DNA from: Prorocentrum cordatum
Taxonomy: Eukaryota > Sar > Dinophyceae > Prorocentrales > Prorocentraceae
Assembly: GCA_963575745.1 (NCBI GenBank)
Contig: CAUYUJ010000203.1
Location: 486,577 to 550,576 of the forward strand
Length of the DNA stretch: 64,000 nucleotides
Direction of reading: 5' to 3'
Numbering within the stretch: position 1 is the first letter of the stretch; each line of letters begins with the position of its first letter. Below are positions 11,729 through 23,187 of the stretch, piece by piece. The position numbers and the translations under genes were made by a program. The notes below the pieces were generated by a model. That model worked only from the letters and a program-made list of their open reading frames with translations. It searched no databases and was not told where the DNA came from.

Positions 11729-12297
11729 TACGTAGCACCCCGCAGATGCGGATGAGAGTGAGGGGGCGGTGGGGACGTCGGCAGATTGCGAGACTCTGGA
11801 GAAGCCCGCCGCAGGCGCCAAAGTTTCACAAATTATACAACGAGCCCGCCGCAGGCGCCGATTTTTTCGTTAAACCAATGTGAGTAAGTCGCGGGTGGGT
11901 CGCGGGTGGGTCGCAAATGGGTCGCGGGTGGGTCGCTGTTGGGTCGCGGGTGTAGAGGGCAGAACATCCACACCATAATAATCACCCCGACAAGCGAAGC
12001 CGCTTAGTAAGCGCACACACAAGGAATGAATCGAACAGGGCAGGGCTGCTTAGTAAACGCCCTAAGCCGTTTGGTAAACGTCAATTGTCGGGTCCGGGTG
12101 GTTTCTCCTCCCTTGAGGGTGGGTCGCGGGGTGGGTCGCGGGTGGGTCGAGGATGGGTCGAAGGTTGGGTCGCGGGTTGGTCGCGGGTGGGTCGCGGGAT
12201 GGGTCGCGGGGTGGGTCGCGGGTGGGTCGCGGGGTGGGTCGCGGGTGGATCGCGGGTTGGGTCGCGGGTGGGTCGCGGGCTGGGTCGCGGGGTGGTG
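11729..12297 (+). repeat. dispersed repeat with GGGTCGCG minisatellite, copy 1
   Basis: Aligns along its length with 23802-24389. Shared landmarks in order are TACGTAGCACC, GAGTGAGGGGGCGGT, TTTCACAAATTATACAA, GAGCCCGCCGCAGGCGCCGA, GTAGAGGGCAGAA, AATCACCCCGACAAGCGAAG, AAACGTCAATTGTCGGGTCC, CTCCCTTGAGGGTGGGTCGC. It ends in a minisatellite of about 11-12-bp units (GGGTGGGTCGCG) from about 12113. GTTTAGTAAACG-like palindromes lie in the middle. No coding capacity is seen. Confidence 0.9.
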
Positions 12298-12395
12298 GAT
12301 GGAGGAGGAGGAGGAGGAGGAGGAGGAGGAGGAGGAGGAGGATGAGGAGGATGAGGAGGAGGAGGAGGAGGAGGAGGAATGGGAGGAATGGGGGG
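12298..12395 (+). repeat. (GGA)n microsatellite
   Basis: An imperfect GGA/GAT triplet tract directly abuts the end of the GGGTCGCG minisatellite. It reads as poly-Glu, poly-Arg or poly-Gly on the plus strand. Confidence 0.9.
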
Positions 12396-14329
12396 GACGA
12401 GAGAAAGAAAAAGGGGGCGAGGCAGATCCTCACACCCCCGTCCAAGCCAGTCCGGCCGCCAGATCGCTGTCTGCTCAGCTCGCAGCCCAGGGGAGGGCCA
12501 GGGGCGGCAGCGATGGGGGGGAGCCGGGCTAAGGAGGGGAGACGCCGAGCGGGAATCGGCGGCACATCGCCGACAGATCGGCGATGTGGGCCCCCGATGG
12601 CGAATCCGCACGCTCCTGGGCGGGGCGAGCCATCGGGCACCCGTCCGCGATCCAGGGGCGATTGGGGGGCGATGCAGCCCCCCCCTGAGCCCATCCCCCC
12701 CCCCCGACGTTGCCCCGGAGGTCTGCTCCGCGAACGGCGGGGGGTGGGGGCGATGCCAGGCCTCCCCTTCCGGGCCCCCCCGAGAAGTGCGCACGCCCGA
12801 ATAAGGTACACGGATGGACTGGTAAGGGGCCGAGGCCAGAGCCGGCGGGCCAACGGGCGCGGACCCCCAGAGAGGCCGGCGGGCGAGACCCAGAGGCAGG
12901 GCGAGGCCCCGATGGGAGCGGCGGGTGATTACGAGGAGGTGAGCGTGGGGAGCGGGGGAAGGGAGGAAGGGGAGGGGAGGGAGGAGGGGGAGGGGATGGG
13001 ATGGCGGAGAGAGGGCAGGAGGGGAGGGGCGGGGAGGTGAGGGGGTGGGGGATGGCAGGGTACGTGGAGGCACGGGGAGATCAGGGGAGGGAGAGGGAGA
13101 GAGCGAGGCGGAGAGAGGCAGCGGAGAGGAAGGGGACAATACGGGCGATCGAGCGGAGGTGAGGGGGCACGGGAGGATGGGTGGGGCGGGAGAGAAGCAA
13201 AGAAACCCTGGGCCTCAGGTCTCGCCCGCCCGGCCTCCACGAGACGCTCCCTTTGGAGCCCCCCGACTGGTGCGAATATGGAGCCTCGGAGCCGAAACGG
13301 CTGTTCGGTGGCGTGCCCGCGCGGCGAGGGGGATGCGGAGGATGCCGAGGAAGCTGAGGGACAACAAGGGGGGAGGAGTAAGACGAGGGGGAGGGAGGAT
13401 GAGGAGGCGGAGGGAGCACGAGGCAGAGGGGAGAGAGAGGAGAGGAGAGAGGAGAGATGGAGGAGAGGAGGGGGAGGAGCAGGGGGAGAAGCATGGAGGC
13501 TACAGAGCTGTACGTCTTACTCTGTTCTTTCCTGCGCGCCCCGGCCATGGCGAGCCACGGGAGTGACCGCGCACCAGCGTTCGTGGTACCAACGCCTTCC
13601 CTGTGGGCTCCCAAGCGCAGACAGACGAACACTACGGCAGGGTCGTGTCGCGGAAATCCAGGCGTTGGTTTCTGGCACCACGTGGGCCGTTCACCTTGGA
13701 CGGTCGGCGGCGCATCGATCGCCAGATCGTCCCATGTTGGCAGCTTCTGGGCCACTGGCGGCGTTGAACCTGGAAAGCCGGCGGCGGAAACGCCGCCGCG
13801 TCGACACGACGCGAACCCGCCGCAACCAGAAAGAAAAACCCAACGCGGGGAAATGCACGCGGCGACAGGCGGGAGGTCGAAACCACCAGCCACAATGCCC
13901 ATACGCCTGTCCAGCGACGCGACCTGCAAACGGGGCGGCGTCCGGACTGTGGGCGTGCGTCGAGTGGCCGAGTGGCAATGCGCATTTGGAGTGGTACTTG
14001 TCTCACCAGTGCGGCCGCTGCTGCAAAACGCGCGCAAACCAAGCAGCACACAAATATGGGTATAGACTGGCAGGTCGGCGAAATGGCCCACATGGGCACC
14101 AACAGTGAATGGGTTTTTTTACGAGGAGGACATCGGCGTCGGGTGTCTGGCATCGGCCTTCGCCAGCGTGCGGCGGTGCCTGCCGCCGCGACCTGGCGGA
14201 GCTCCTGCCTGCCCGCGCCGCCGCGCCGACGCCGATCGACGATAGAAGATCGAGTGCCCAATGGGGACCCGGGAATGATCCTACGCGGGCGCACCGAGGG
14301 ACGCAAGAGGGAGCTGTGTTGGGGCTGCC
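12396..14329. other. no supportable gene
   Basis: G-rich DNA at 12380-13480 gives low-complexity frames. The 13500-14100 part is less biased, but I recognise no domain and no strand stands out. A short motif near 13780-13820 (GCCGGCGGCGGAAACGCCGC, then GTCGACACGACGCGAACC) recurs at 40390-40465 and, more diverged, near 40625-40675. Confidence 0.45.
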
Positions 14330-14590
14330 GTCGGGCCTTTGGTGCCCTCCTGCGGGTCTCCTGGGGCTCTCTCTTGGGCCACCGACAGCGACAACAACGA
14401 CAACGATCAACGATCAACGATCAACGACAACGATCAAGGGCCTCTTGGGGCCCTTGAAATGCCACCTTGGGGCTCTCTTGGGCTATCTTGGGGTCCTCTT
14501 GGGCCGTCCTGGGACTGTCTTGGGGCCTTTGAGGCCTCTTGAGCCGTCTTGGACTGTCGGAAGCCCGGGAAGGCGAGAAGGGCAAGAACG
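14330..14590 (-). repeat. CCAAGACGG minisatellite, copy 2 (inverted)
   Basis: Plus-strand words CTTGGGGCCCTCTTGGGC and GCCGTCTTGG repeat degenerately, so the array runs on the minus strand. A short (ATCAACG)n-like tract is embedded near 14403-14435. Read on the minus strand the array is preceded by a spacer ending CTTCTCGCCTTCCCGGGCTT, similar to the 19.4 kb locus. Weaker repeat words continue to about 14700. Confidence 0.75.
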
Positions 14591-15424
14591 TGACAATCAA
14601 TGAACAACCCTGGCAATTTGTGTTCCGCGGCGTCCTCTTAGGGTCCTTTTGAAGCCTGCTTGGGCCATCTTGGAGGTCTGGCCGTCTTGGTAACCATGGC
14701 GCCCTGTTGGGGCGTATCGTGGGCTTCTGGAGCCAACTGGGTATATTTGCAGACCACCTTGGAGTGCATGTTCAGGGCCGAGGCCCGGAGGGATTCCTAG
14801 AGGAGTGTGGCAAGCTTTCTGTGCAGGGGGTGCGGTCGGGTGGTCGGTCGGAAAACACCTTGGGTGATCACAACAGAAAGCAGGATGGTTAAGAGTGAGT
14901 TCACGCGTAGCAGGCACCTGCCGTTTCGGGAACGAGGCATCACTGACGCAGGCCCACGGGTGCTAATACCCCAACAGCACTCGGGCAGGCATCAGGCGAG
15001 GGTGCCTGCTGCACTCACCCACAGCCGGCGCTGCGAAGCCGTCCACTAGACGCATGGCATGAGCGAGGAGCGGAAATTACTTCAGAAAGAAACTACCTCC
15101 AGACTTATGATCTTATGATGTTCCGACCTACTTTAGCCTTAACCTCCAGAAAGAATTTCGAGCACCAAGAAAGGACTGCAACCTGAGGATTTTCACGTGC
15201 CGGGCCTTGGGTGGCGATTGTCGATCGACACTTCGCCAGCGGGTCGGGCAAACACAGTTTCGATACATGTGCGGGTGCTCCAAATTGACTCTCAGATGTG
15301 GTCCTCAAGTGCAATGGGAACCAAACAACTCCAGACGCCTGCTGGTTTTCCAGCGCCGCTGTGTCTCGAATTCATGTGCACTTTTGCACTGAACAAGGCA
15401 GCACAACAATGCACACAAGCATTG
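14591..15424. other. no gene seen
   Basis: Unique-looking sequence of moderate composition. I see no domain, repeat or clear regulatory site. Open frames are short and conflict between strands. Confidence 0.4.
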
Positions 15425-15428
15425 ACCG

Positions 15429-15545
15429 TCGGAGGTTCGCTCGGACGTCTTGGGTCGGTGCTGGGCCCCAGCTCCGCCGACGCGCGAGGCGCGCCAGGGG
15501 TCCAAGGGTCACCTCAAGAGATCCGCACGGACCTCCAAGAGTCGA
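15429..15545 (+). repeat. fold-back element, diverged copy
   Basis: Left end GGAGGTTCGCTCGGACGTCT and right end AGATCCGCACGGACCTCCAA are inverted versions of one another. The centre contains GACGCGCGAGGCGCGCCAGG. The ends match those of the clearer copies at 18743, 28511 and 38735, so this looks like an older copy of the same fold-back family. Confidence 0.6.
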
Positions 15546-15599
15546 CACGTTTCTGCAGTCCCTGTTGTTCTGCGGCAACTCGTGGGAGCCTCCCATACA

Positions 15600-15785
15600 A
15601 TCTTGTCGGCTCGTGCGAATCGACGAACGTCGACGCTACATCGGCGCTGATCGATGCTAAATCGAAGCTGGCCGACGACACATCGACGGTAAATCGACGC
15701 TAGCCGACGCTGACCGGCGCCAGATCGGCGCCACTTCATCGACTCCCAAACGTCAATTGACGCTCATCGACGCTAAAGACGGAAT
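15600..15785 (+). repeat. ATCGACGCTA-type degenerate repeats
   Basis: ATCGACGCTA and variants (ATCGATGCTA, ATCGAAGCTG, TAGCCGACGC) occur many times in direct and inverted orientation. A phrase like CCAAGAGTCGACACGTTTCT occurs just before, near 15535, and again near 15828, suggesting a local ~290-bp duplication. No gene seen. Confidence 0.55.
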
Positions 15786-18742
15786 TAAAAGGGTATACCC
15801 GGCTCCAATGATTTGCCACCGAATCCAAGAGTTGACACGTTTCTGTATTCCCTCTTGCCTTCGACCAACAAGATCAGTGAGCAAAGACACCTCCACATTC
15901 ACACCCTTCGCGGTCCCGCGCACACGAATGTCCGCGCTCGAACGCAGGTCAGCGGCTAGCGGAAACTTCCCGTGTCCGTATGCAGATCTAGGGCTGACCC
16001 GAACATCATGTGCGAACATTTGTGCTCGAACCGTTTGCGAACCGTTCGTTTTGAACATCTCTGCTCCACCTCAACCGAAGAGCCGTGGACGAGGCTCTTG
16101 GTGGCCGTGAAGTTCGCGAACAGATGCTTCCGCACCGTGGATTCACTGTTGGCAAACATCCGAGTGCGAACATGATTGTCCACCCTTCCTGACACATGAT
16201 AGGGAACGCCCTGGTACAGATGCTGCTGGCCCCTGACAACAGGTTGAACATGGACCGTCCGTCCGGGCATTCCTGTAGTCCTACCACGAAGTGTTCTTAG
16301 AACCCAAAAATGTTCAAATAACAGAACACGGTTCTTAGAGCACACACCCGATGCGATAGAACAAGACAGACTCCGCGAGAAATGTTCTAAGGACATTGCG
16401 TGGAAACCACAAAAAGGTTCTTAGAACATTGCTTGGTTGGGCTATATGCGAGCCAGGGCGCTTCGCCACTGCTTGAACAGGAGCACCAGCCGCAGCAGCG
16501 GCAGCACCAGCGGACGCGCGCGCGGGACGGGGAGGCCTTCCCAGGCCGCGGTGCGGCCCGGCGCCGGTCGCGGCCGCACGCGGCTGCGCACAGGAGACGG
16601 AGCCGGAGCGGCGGGCGCGTGTCGCAGCGAAAGAGAGAGAGAGAGAGAGGGAACAAGGCTGGGGCCTCAATCTCCTCCTCCTCCTCCTCCTCCTCCTTCC
16701 TGCCTCCTCCTCCTCCTTCCTCCTTCCACCCTCCTATTCATCCTCCGTCTACCCCCACTCGCTGACCACAGCAACTGGGGTGTGACGGGGCTCCCCTGGT
16801 GCCCGAATAGTCAAACCGCGACAATCCTCCTCCTAATCCTCTTTGAAGTTAATGACGGGCCCCCTCCAAACCCTGCTCCTCACGTCCATCATGGGGCCCT
16901 GCCCTTCCCACTCCCAACTCCCGTCCTTCCCTCGACCCACAGTTCATTCTCCCCCCTCCCTCGCCCCCCCTGCTCATCCTCCCCTCCGCTCCAGCGCTCA
17001 CCGTGGATCGGGTTCCACCCATCCTCAGCTTTAATGGCAGAGACGGGAGCCTTGGCACCGCGCTTCGCCAGGCGGCTCGAGCTCCATGCTGCTGGGCTGT
17101 CCCACGGGGCCCATCGTCTAGCCCTTCTTCTCCTCCTCATCCCCCCCTCCCCCATCCCCCTCCATGCGGGAGCCCGTCCTTGCCATTGTTCTTGCATTTG
17201 CCTTGGGCACGGAATACAGATGAAGCCGTCGCTGGAGCCGCGTGGAGCATAGGTTCCATCATCGCCCCCGCGCTCGTTGGCCGCACAATCGACGAGGACA
17301 CGAGTGAGGAGAGTAGCGCCGTCCTCCTGGGCAGCAGATGCGTGAGGAGCGTGACATCGAGTGCAGCGGCGGCAGCGGCCGCAGCTCGCGCCAGCGCTGC
17401 GAGTGAGGAGACGTGAGGGAGTGAGAGGGGTGAGAGGAGTGAGAGGAGGAGTAGGAGGAGGAGGATGAGGAGGAGGAGGAGGAGAAGGAGGAGAGGAGGA
17501 GGCGCAGGATGAAAAGGAGGAACACGAGGATCAGGATCAGCAGGAGTAAGGAGCAGAAGGAGGAGAGGCAGGATATACAGGCGGAAGAGGCTCACAAAGG
17601 GGGAGTCGGATGACAAAGATGAGAGGAGCACAAGGAAGGGAGGAAGAAGGGAGGGCGAAGAGGGGGAAAGAGAGGGATAAGAAGAGAAGGCAAGCCGAAG
17701 AAGAGAAAAGGACGAACAAACAACGAGATATGTCGATCCGCGCTCCGGACTCCCGCCTAAGCACCGGCCGTCAAGGCTGCCCTGGTGGGCGCCCGGGGAA
17801 GCGCACCGCGCTAGGAGGCCGCGACAGAGGGGGGATGCGGGCAGGGGCGAGCGCTGAGAAAACGGCCTGGCAGGCATAGAAGAACAGAGAACAACATACA
17901 CATAACTTCTCGGAGGTCCCCGCCGATCCCGGAAATCCGCGCCGAATCCAGAGACGACTCTGCTTATGATGTTTCTTGCTCCTCGAAGACAGTGGCGCGT
18001 GAATCCCACCCCTGCCGGCCCAAATCCCGCAGGGGGGGCCTGGAGCCCGGTAGCTCGGAGATCGCGAGCGCGGTGCAGGCGAAGTGAGCCCCCACCCTCG
18101 ACCCCCTTCGATCCAGCCCGTAAGCACGTGCGCCAACATGGAATGCGACAACGGCGCTCATGCACCGTACAGTCGGGCCCAAGTCAGAAGAACACCCTCA
18201 AGAACGGTAGACCCACCGTCTGCCAAGACACACAGAACGTCCAAGGGTTCCCTCCCCAGGCATCCGACGAGCACGAAGAACACTAGGGTACCCTCCACGA
18301 GCCGACCTCGATGTGATACCTCGGTCCGACTGTAACGTTTTTGGGGGACCTTTTCAGGAATCGCTCCAGAGCGGTACGATGCATACTTGCTCGGCTCTGC
18401 GGGCCGAGAAACTATGCACCGTACCTTTCTTGGGTCGGAGATCGACGACGCCTCGGGAGACGCCAACGCGGTACGGTGCATACGGGTCGTCTGCGGACGC
18501 AGCTCATCGCCCGAGCGGGAGCTCGGAGGCAGCGATCCGAACACCGATGGGCGGTGGAGTAATCAAAAGTGATAAAAGGACACCCTCCCTTGCAGCAAAA
18601 AATACGAAACAGCATTACACCGCGCACGATGCGTCGGCCACTGGGGGGGGGGCATGCAGCTGAGTACGAGCAGCGGGTCACTAACGCGAGGTGGAAGCCC
18701 TTGTGCAAAGCGATGAACAAGGAAAGGCTACTTACACGTGAA
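15786..18742. other. no supportable gene
   Basis: Contains GTTCTTAGAAC palindromes near 16290-16430, C/T-rich tracts at 16675-16765 and 16870-17000, and a GGA/GAG tract at 17410-17525. An incomplete fold-back end (GGAGGTCC ... GGAAATCCGCG) sits near 17910-17945. At 18370-18480 the word GGTACGGTGCATA occurs in both orientations. Nothing here looks like a protein family I know. Confidence 0.45.
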
Positions 18743-18887
18743 CGTTCGGAGGTCCGCGCGGATTTCTTGGATCGGCCCTGGACTCTCCTCACTGACGCAA
18801 AGTGGGGGCACCAGGAGCGGCGCGGGAAACACCGTCAGAGGTGGTCCAGCGCGGACCCGAGAAGTCCGCGCGGAACTTCGAAAAATT
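18743..18887 (+). repeat. fold-back (MITE-like) element
   Basis: Left terminus TTCGGAGGTCCGCGCGGATT is the inverted match of the right terminus AGTCCGCGCGGAACTTCGAA. Terminal inverted repeats are about 25 bp and the element is about 145 bp, with no coding capacity. The same termini occur at 28511-28653 and 38735-38879. The structure fits a non-autonomous miniature inverted-repeat element; no transposase is visible. Confidence 0.75.
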
Positions 18888-18929
18888 CTGCCTGTGTGTG
18901 CGAAAGTAGGCGGCGAGCGAGAGGGGGAA

Positions 18930-19115
18930 GTGCGAAAGAGAAGACATTCTCAGAAGGCAGCGGGGCGTCTCAGAAGCCCTCGCGCCTTCTGAACAGTGTT
19001 CGGTGTCTCCGGGGAAGGCATAGTAAACTTCTCAGAAGGCCAGAGGGCTTCCGAACCTTCTGAAAAGGCCTTCTCCTTCTAACTTCCCCACCTCGCTCGC
19101 CGCCGATCATTGGGG
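18930..19115 (+). repeat. CCTTCTGAGAAGG palindrome-rich repeat, copy 2
   Basis: Same succession of CTTCTCAGAAGG, GCCTTCTGA, TCTCCGGGG and CCTTCTGAAAAGGCC words as at 6965-7140. It ends in CTTCTAACTTCCCCACC, parallel to CTTCTCACTTCCCCCCC at the first copy. Several perfect palindromes lie within it. Confidence 0.65.
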
Positions 19116-19850
19116 CCCAGGGAGACACGCATCCGCCACCGTGCACCCTGGCACGTTGAGGCGTGGTAGAATGCGAAGTGTTATCTCGCAGGGTTCCTGC
19201 AATGTTTCTAGGGACCCCCCTCTCGAAGTGCCCACCTGCGAGCATCGCCCTCTCTTCCCAAGGCTTCCTAGTATGCCTCACACCGCCTTCGCGTTTTCCC
19301 ACACTTCTACGTTCAAAACAAATCCAAGACGGTCGAACATTGCCCCAAGATGGCCCAAGATAGCCCCAGGGCGAACATTATATATGTGTCGTAGGTTTGT
19401 GACAGATGTGCGCATTCTCACCTTCTCGAGCTTCCGTCGGCTCAAGACGGCCCAAGAGGCCTCTGAGATGGCCCTACGACGGCCCAAGAGGGCCTCCAGA
19501 TAGCTCAAGAGACCTCCGAGATGGCCTCAAGGCAATCCAAGAGGGCCCCTGGAGAGCCCAGGACGGCCCCAAGAAGACCCCACGCTGGTCCTGAATGCCC
19601 GCCCGAGGGACCAAGACGGCCTAAGAGGACCCTTTGGACGGCCTCAGACGGCCCCACGACGGCCCCAAAGAGACACCCTAGACGGTCGCGAAGGCCCCAC
19701 GAAAGCCCCAAGACGGCCCACGAGGGCTCCAAGACGGTCCAAGGGGACCCCCAAGACTGCCCTTAAGGAGCCCAGGGCAGCCCCAAGACGGCCCAAACAA
19801 GGTCCCTGTGGCCCATGGAGAAGTGCAGATGAAATGTGACACATGTGACA
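19116..19850 (+). repeat. CCAAGACGG minisatellite, copy 3, with head and tail
   Basis: A head segment (CATCCGCCACCGTG near 19130, then GTTGAGGCGTGGTA near 19157) also occurs at 44716-44780. The minisatellite proper runs about 19330-19370 and 19440-19800, separated by a spacer ending TTCTCGAGCTTCCGTCGG. A tail GTGACACATGTGAC near 19838 parallels GTCACATGTGACGG near 45575. Two loci therefore share head, array, tail and a following CTC-CAT tract. Confidence 0.8.
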
Positions 19851-19859
19851 AGTAATATG

Positions 19860-20402
19860 TTCTTCGTCGTGGTGGTCCTCCTCCTCCATGTCCTCCTCCT
19901 CCTCCTCTTCCTCCTTCTCCTCCTCCTCCTCATCATCGTCATCATTATCATCATCAGCATCACCCTCCTCATCATCCTCATTACCAACGTTACTATCGTA
20001 ATCATAATCATCACCATCATGAACATCATCATGTTCATCTTCATCAGTATCGGCATCCAGGCCATCCGCATCACCAGCACTATAACCCATCACCATCACC
20101 ATCAGTAGCAGCGTCGCAATCATCACACACACACACACACGCAGCCCAAATGAGGGGCATGAACGCTCTTGAAGAAGCGAAGACACAAGGTGTCAGATGT
20201 CACGGCGGTCCTCCTCCCCATCAGTATGCTCCCCATGCTCTTCAAATTCCTCCGACTCCTCTTCCTCATTAGCAGGGTACTCGTTATTACCACCACTACA
20301 TCATCGTGATCATCGTCATACCCCAACATCCCCAGTCGTCACCGTCGTCAACACCATCGTCATCACCATCACCATCACCCTCACCATTACCATCACCATC
20401 AC

Positions 20403-20478
<76 letters not shown>

Positions 20479-20580
20479 GTCACCATCATCATCATCATCA
20501 TTATCATCATCATCACAACCACCATCGCCATCACCATCCTCGTCGTCATCATCGTCGTCATCATCGTTGTCACCTGTGCC
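19860..20580 (+). repeat. compound (CTC)n-(CAT)n microsatellites
   Basis: CTC-rich triplets at about 19876-19935 pass into CAT/ATC triplets to about 20100. A short (CA)n lies near 20126-20142. A second ATC/CAT block occupies about 20340-20575, with its purest run near 20405-20480. No gene. Confidence 0.9.
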
Positions 20581-21540
20581 ATGAACCTTGTGATAACCTT
20601 GACCAGCATTTTACGGCTGCTACGGCTATCCAAACACCAAGGACACGAGCCATCGGGGGTTACGGCCTCCGGTTCCTCGTCGAACATTCGCCATCGAGCA
20701 TGCTGGACTGGCACGGTGCGGGACTTGCCGCAGGCAGCTGGACAAATAGATACATGTTCTGGGACTCCATACATGCTTGCATATTTGGGAGATTTCGGTC
20801 TTCCCCCCATTTCCCAGGTCTTCAATCTGTACTCTGAAATCGCGGTCTGTTGTCTGTGCCGATATTTTGGTTCCCCCTCCAGAGCTTCTCCTTCCTCGAC
20901 GATCCAGGCTGATGGGCAACCGGGGTAGGGGTCGGGCATCGCCTCCGACCTGGGCCCCGACAAGCTGAGTCGGGCCTCTGCTGACACGGGGGTCAGTGCG
21001 AACCCGGGCCAGCCAGGCTTTGCAGACTCCCGCGAGATCCTGCGGAATCCTGCAGGATTCTGCTCGCTAGCCCGGGTCAATGCAGCCCTGGCTCTGCAGG
21101 ACCCCTCAGACGAGGCCAGGACGAGGGGAAAATCGGGTAAGCATAAATCGAGCATCTCTGAGATCTGGCAACTCTGAAAGATGTCTCGTGCGCCGCGGCC
21201 TTTTCAGAGCGTTCCGGAGCGCTCTGAGAGCGTTCCGGAACGCTCTGGAACGAATTGATCCTCGTCCTAGCCCTGTCCGAAATTCTGCTAGATTCGGCGC
21301 TCTGGCTGAGCTCCGTTTGCGTTGGCCCCGTCTCAAGGCTCCCGACCATGACTGGCCGCGCCAGCGCCGCCAGCAGCTGTACAACCCTGCCGCAGGGCGA
21401 TGCGCCCCACCTGCTTCCCCCCCTTCTCCTGCTTCTTCCTCCTCCTCCTGCTCCTCCCCCCCCTCCTTCCTCCTCATCCCACCCCCCTTCTCCCTCCTTC
21501 CATCTCTTCCCTCCTTCCGCCTCCCCCTTCCGCCCGAGTC
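20581..21540. other. no gene; inverted and tandem repeats
   Basis: No gene seen in 20581-20940. A hairpin-prone segment at 20950-21120 carries TGCGGAATCCTGCAGGATTC and inverted GGGCC words. GAGCGTTCCGGAGCGCTCTG near 21208 is followed by a near copy, giving nested palindromes. A C/T-rich tract at 21415-21535 directly precedes the retrotransposon coding region and could be an intron end or an insertion boundary. Confidence 0.5.
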
Positions 21541-22665
21541 CATCACTTCACTTGTCATTTCGGCGATGAGGCATGGACAGGGTTCAAGGATGTGGATGCG
21601 CCCAATGATTTACTGCGGGATCCGGATCTGAATCGGCTTTGGAGCAACGCTGCTAAGCATTGCTGTGGCGCGGGAATGGAAGACGGAGTTGATATGACCT
21701 CCATGCGAGCTCTGTATCATCAACTGTTGGGCATGCCGCATGGTCTGCGCTTGTCAGCTGTTAGTGACCATAGCCATGGGAGCGTCCTGGCCCAGGCAGA
21801 GAAGGCAGAGTCCTGCAGAGCGCGAGGTATCATTATTTCTAAGCTGTGTCCCCGTTGCGGGGTAGCGGACGAAGACATGTTTCATCGGGCTTGGGGTTGT
21901 GAGAAGAACAGCGGATCTCCAGCTTACGCCGCTTCGGATATTCTGGCAGCAGAAGCTCACACCCAAGCCCAAGCATGTGAATTGTGCTGGCTGCGAGGCC
22001 TGATTCCGAATGCCTGGCTAGCGGTTTCGCCACCAGTCACCGAGGAAGCATGGACGGCAGTTGGCACGGCAGAGTCATGCATTTCGTCCGATTTGTTCGA
22101 ATGCGGCAGTCCGAATAACCCAATTCACGTTTGTGGCGACGCCAGTGGGGGAGCCGATTCGAGTAGCAATCGATTTCGGAGAATGGGCGTTGCCATCGTC
22201 AAGATAGGGAACCTTCAGCCGTTCTGTATGGGCCCATCCATATCGGGACCATTGTGTGGGCTGCGCCGGACGGTGCCTCGCGGAGAGCTGCGAGCGCTCC
22301 TTCTCACGGCGCAGTCCACACAAGGCAATGTTGTATACGTTGCGGACAACAGTGGAGTTGCTGATGGATGGGCGGGGAGACCTTTCGAATCGCCGTCGGG
22401 TCCAGATGCAGATTCATGGTGGCAGCTGGGAGAAATCCCCCAAAGGCGAAATATTGCGGAGCTGTCAGTTCAATTTATCAACTCGCACCAAGACGAGCAG
22501 GAGTTGGCCCGCAGTTCTGCGCCGCCGTGGATGGCGCAGGGCAACACAGTCGCTGATATCCTATGTCGGGCTGCTGCCGACCGAGTCCGAGGTTCCCGAG
22601 GCAGAGAGACACGCATCCAGATGTGGAACGCAAAGCCTTCTTGTGAGAAAACATCTCCTTCGTGA
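21541..22665 (+). CDS. non-LTR retrotransposon 3' ORF: zinc motif and RNase H
   Basis: About 374 codons open to TGA at 22663. Early in the frame, near 21840-21900, is LCPRCGVADEDMFHRAWGC, the zinc motif typical of the region after LINE reverse transcriptases. An RNase H fold follows: GDASGG (first Asp, ~22138), PRGELRALL (Glu, ~22275), VADNSG (second Asp, ~22335) and NTVADIL (last Asp, ~22540-22558). All four acidic positions expected of an active RNase H appear present. No reverse transcriptase is seen upstream, so the element is 5'-truncated. The true 5' boundary is unknown; I begin where the frame leaves the C/T-rich tract. The frame itself is intact, which contrasts with the other LINE pieces in the window. 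Confidence 0.8.
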   Translation, partial: HHFTCHFGDEAWTGFKDVDAPNDLLRDPDLNRLWSNAAKHCCGAGMEDGVDMTSMRALYHQLLGMPHGLRLSAVSDHSHGSVLAQAEKAESCRARGIIISKLCPRCGVADEDMFHRAWGCEKNSGSPAYAASDILAAEAHTQAQACELCWLRGLIPNAWLAVSPPVTEEAWTAVGTAESCISSDLFECGSPNNPIHVCGDASGGADSSSNRFRRMGVAIVKIGNLQPFCMGPSISGPLCGLRRTVPRGELRALLLTAQSTQGNVVYVADNSGVADGWAGRPFESPSGPDADSWWQLGEIPQRRNIAELSVQFINSHQDEQELARSSAPPWMAQGNTVADILCRAAADRVRGSRGRETRIQMWNAKPSCEKTSPS

Positions 22666-23165
22666 GACGGTCGACTCGCTGGACTGTGACAAATAACTGG
22701 ATGGTGGTGCCCCCAGGAAAAATTCTGAGCGGCCTCAGCCCGCGCGAACTCCCACAATTCTGCGTGTTCTCAGTACTTGTCACGTTTTAGCCGAGTGTAG
22801 TCGTAGATGTCTGAAACGTTTCAGCTCCACTACCATTGCTGCTCGTGCAGTTTGGTCTGATCGTCCGTATTAACCCCACAATGTCGATGGGATCTGTATC
22901 GAACTTCCAGAAGGAACACCACTGCACATTGCGGGAGGGGAGGTGCATGACAGTCATCGGATGCGATTGCGTAAGGGGCTCAACGTGTGGTTTTGTTGTC
23001 AGTGTGGAAGCTACGCTAGCCAGTGCTTGCGAGGCCTCGGGCGCCCATGCCTAGAAGCCGCGAATCCGAATAGAGCTGAATACCTCGCTGATATAGCTGC
23101 AGGGCGGTGGCCTAAGGCCCGCAGCAGAGACGAGGCTAGCCGTCGGGGTTCGTCAGCCACCGAAC
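21541..23165 (+). mobile_element. 5'-truncated LINE (RNase H to terminal zinc knuckle)
   Basis: The RNase H frame ends at 22665. Coding similarity appears to resume in another frame near 22925-23130: SHRMRL ... WFCCQCGSYASQCLRGLGRP, then C and RAEYLADIAAGRWP. This has the form H-x(n)-C-x2-C-x(n)-L-x3-C followed by a G-x-(H/W)-P end, also found at 35.3-35.5 kb and 56.4-56.6 kb. The frame change and several stops between 22666 and 22925 indicate decay downstream of RNase H. A (CTC)n tract begins at 23188. Confidence 0.65.
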
Positions 23166-23187
23166 TCGCATCGCGACCGTCGTCACT

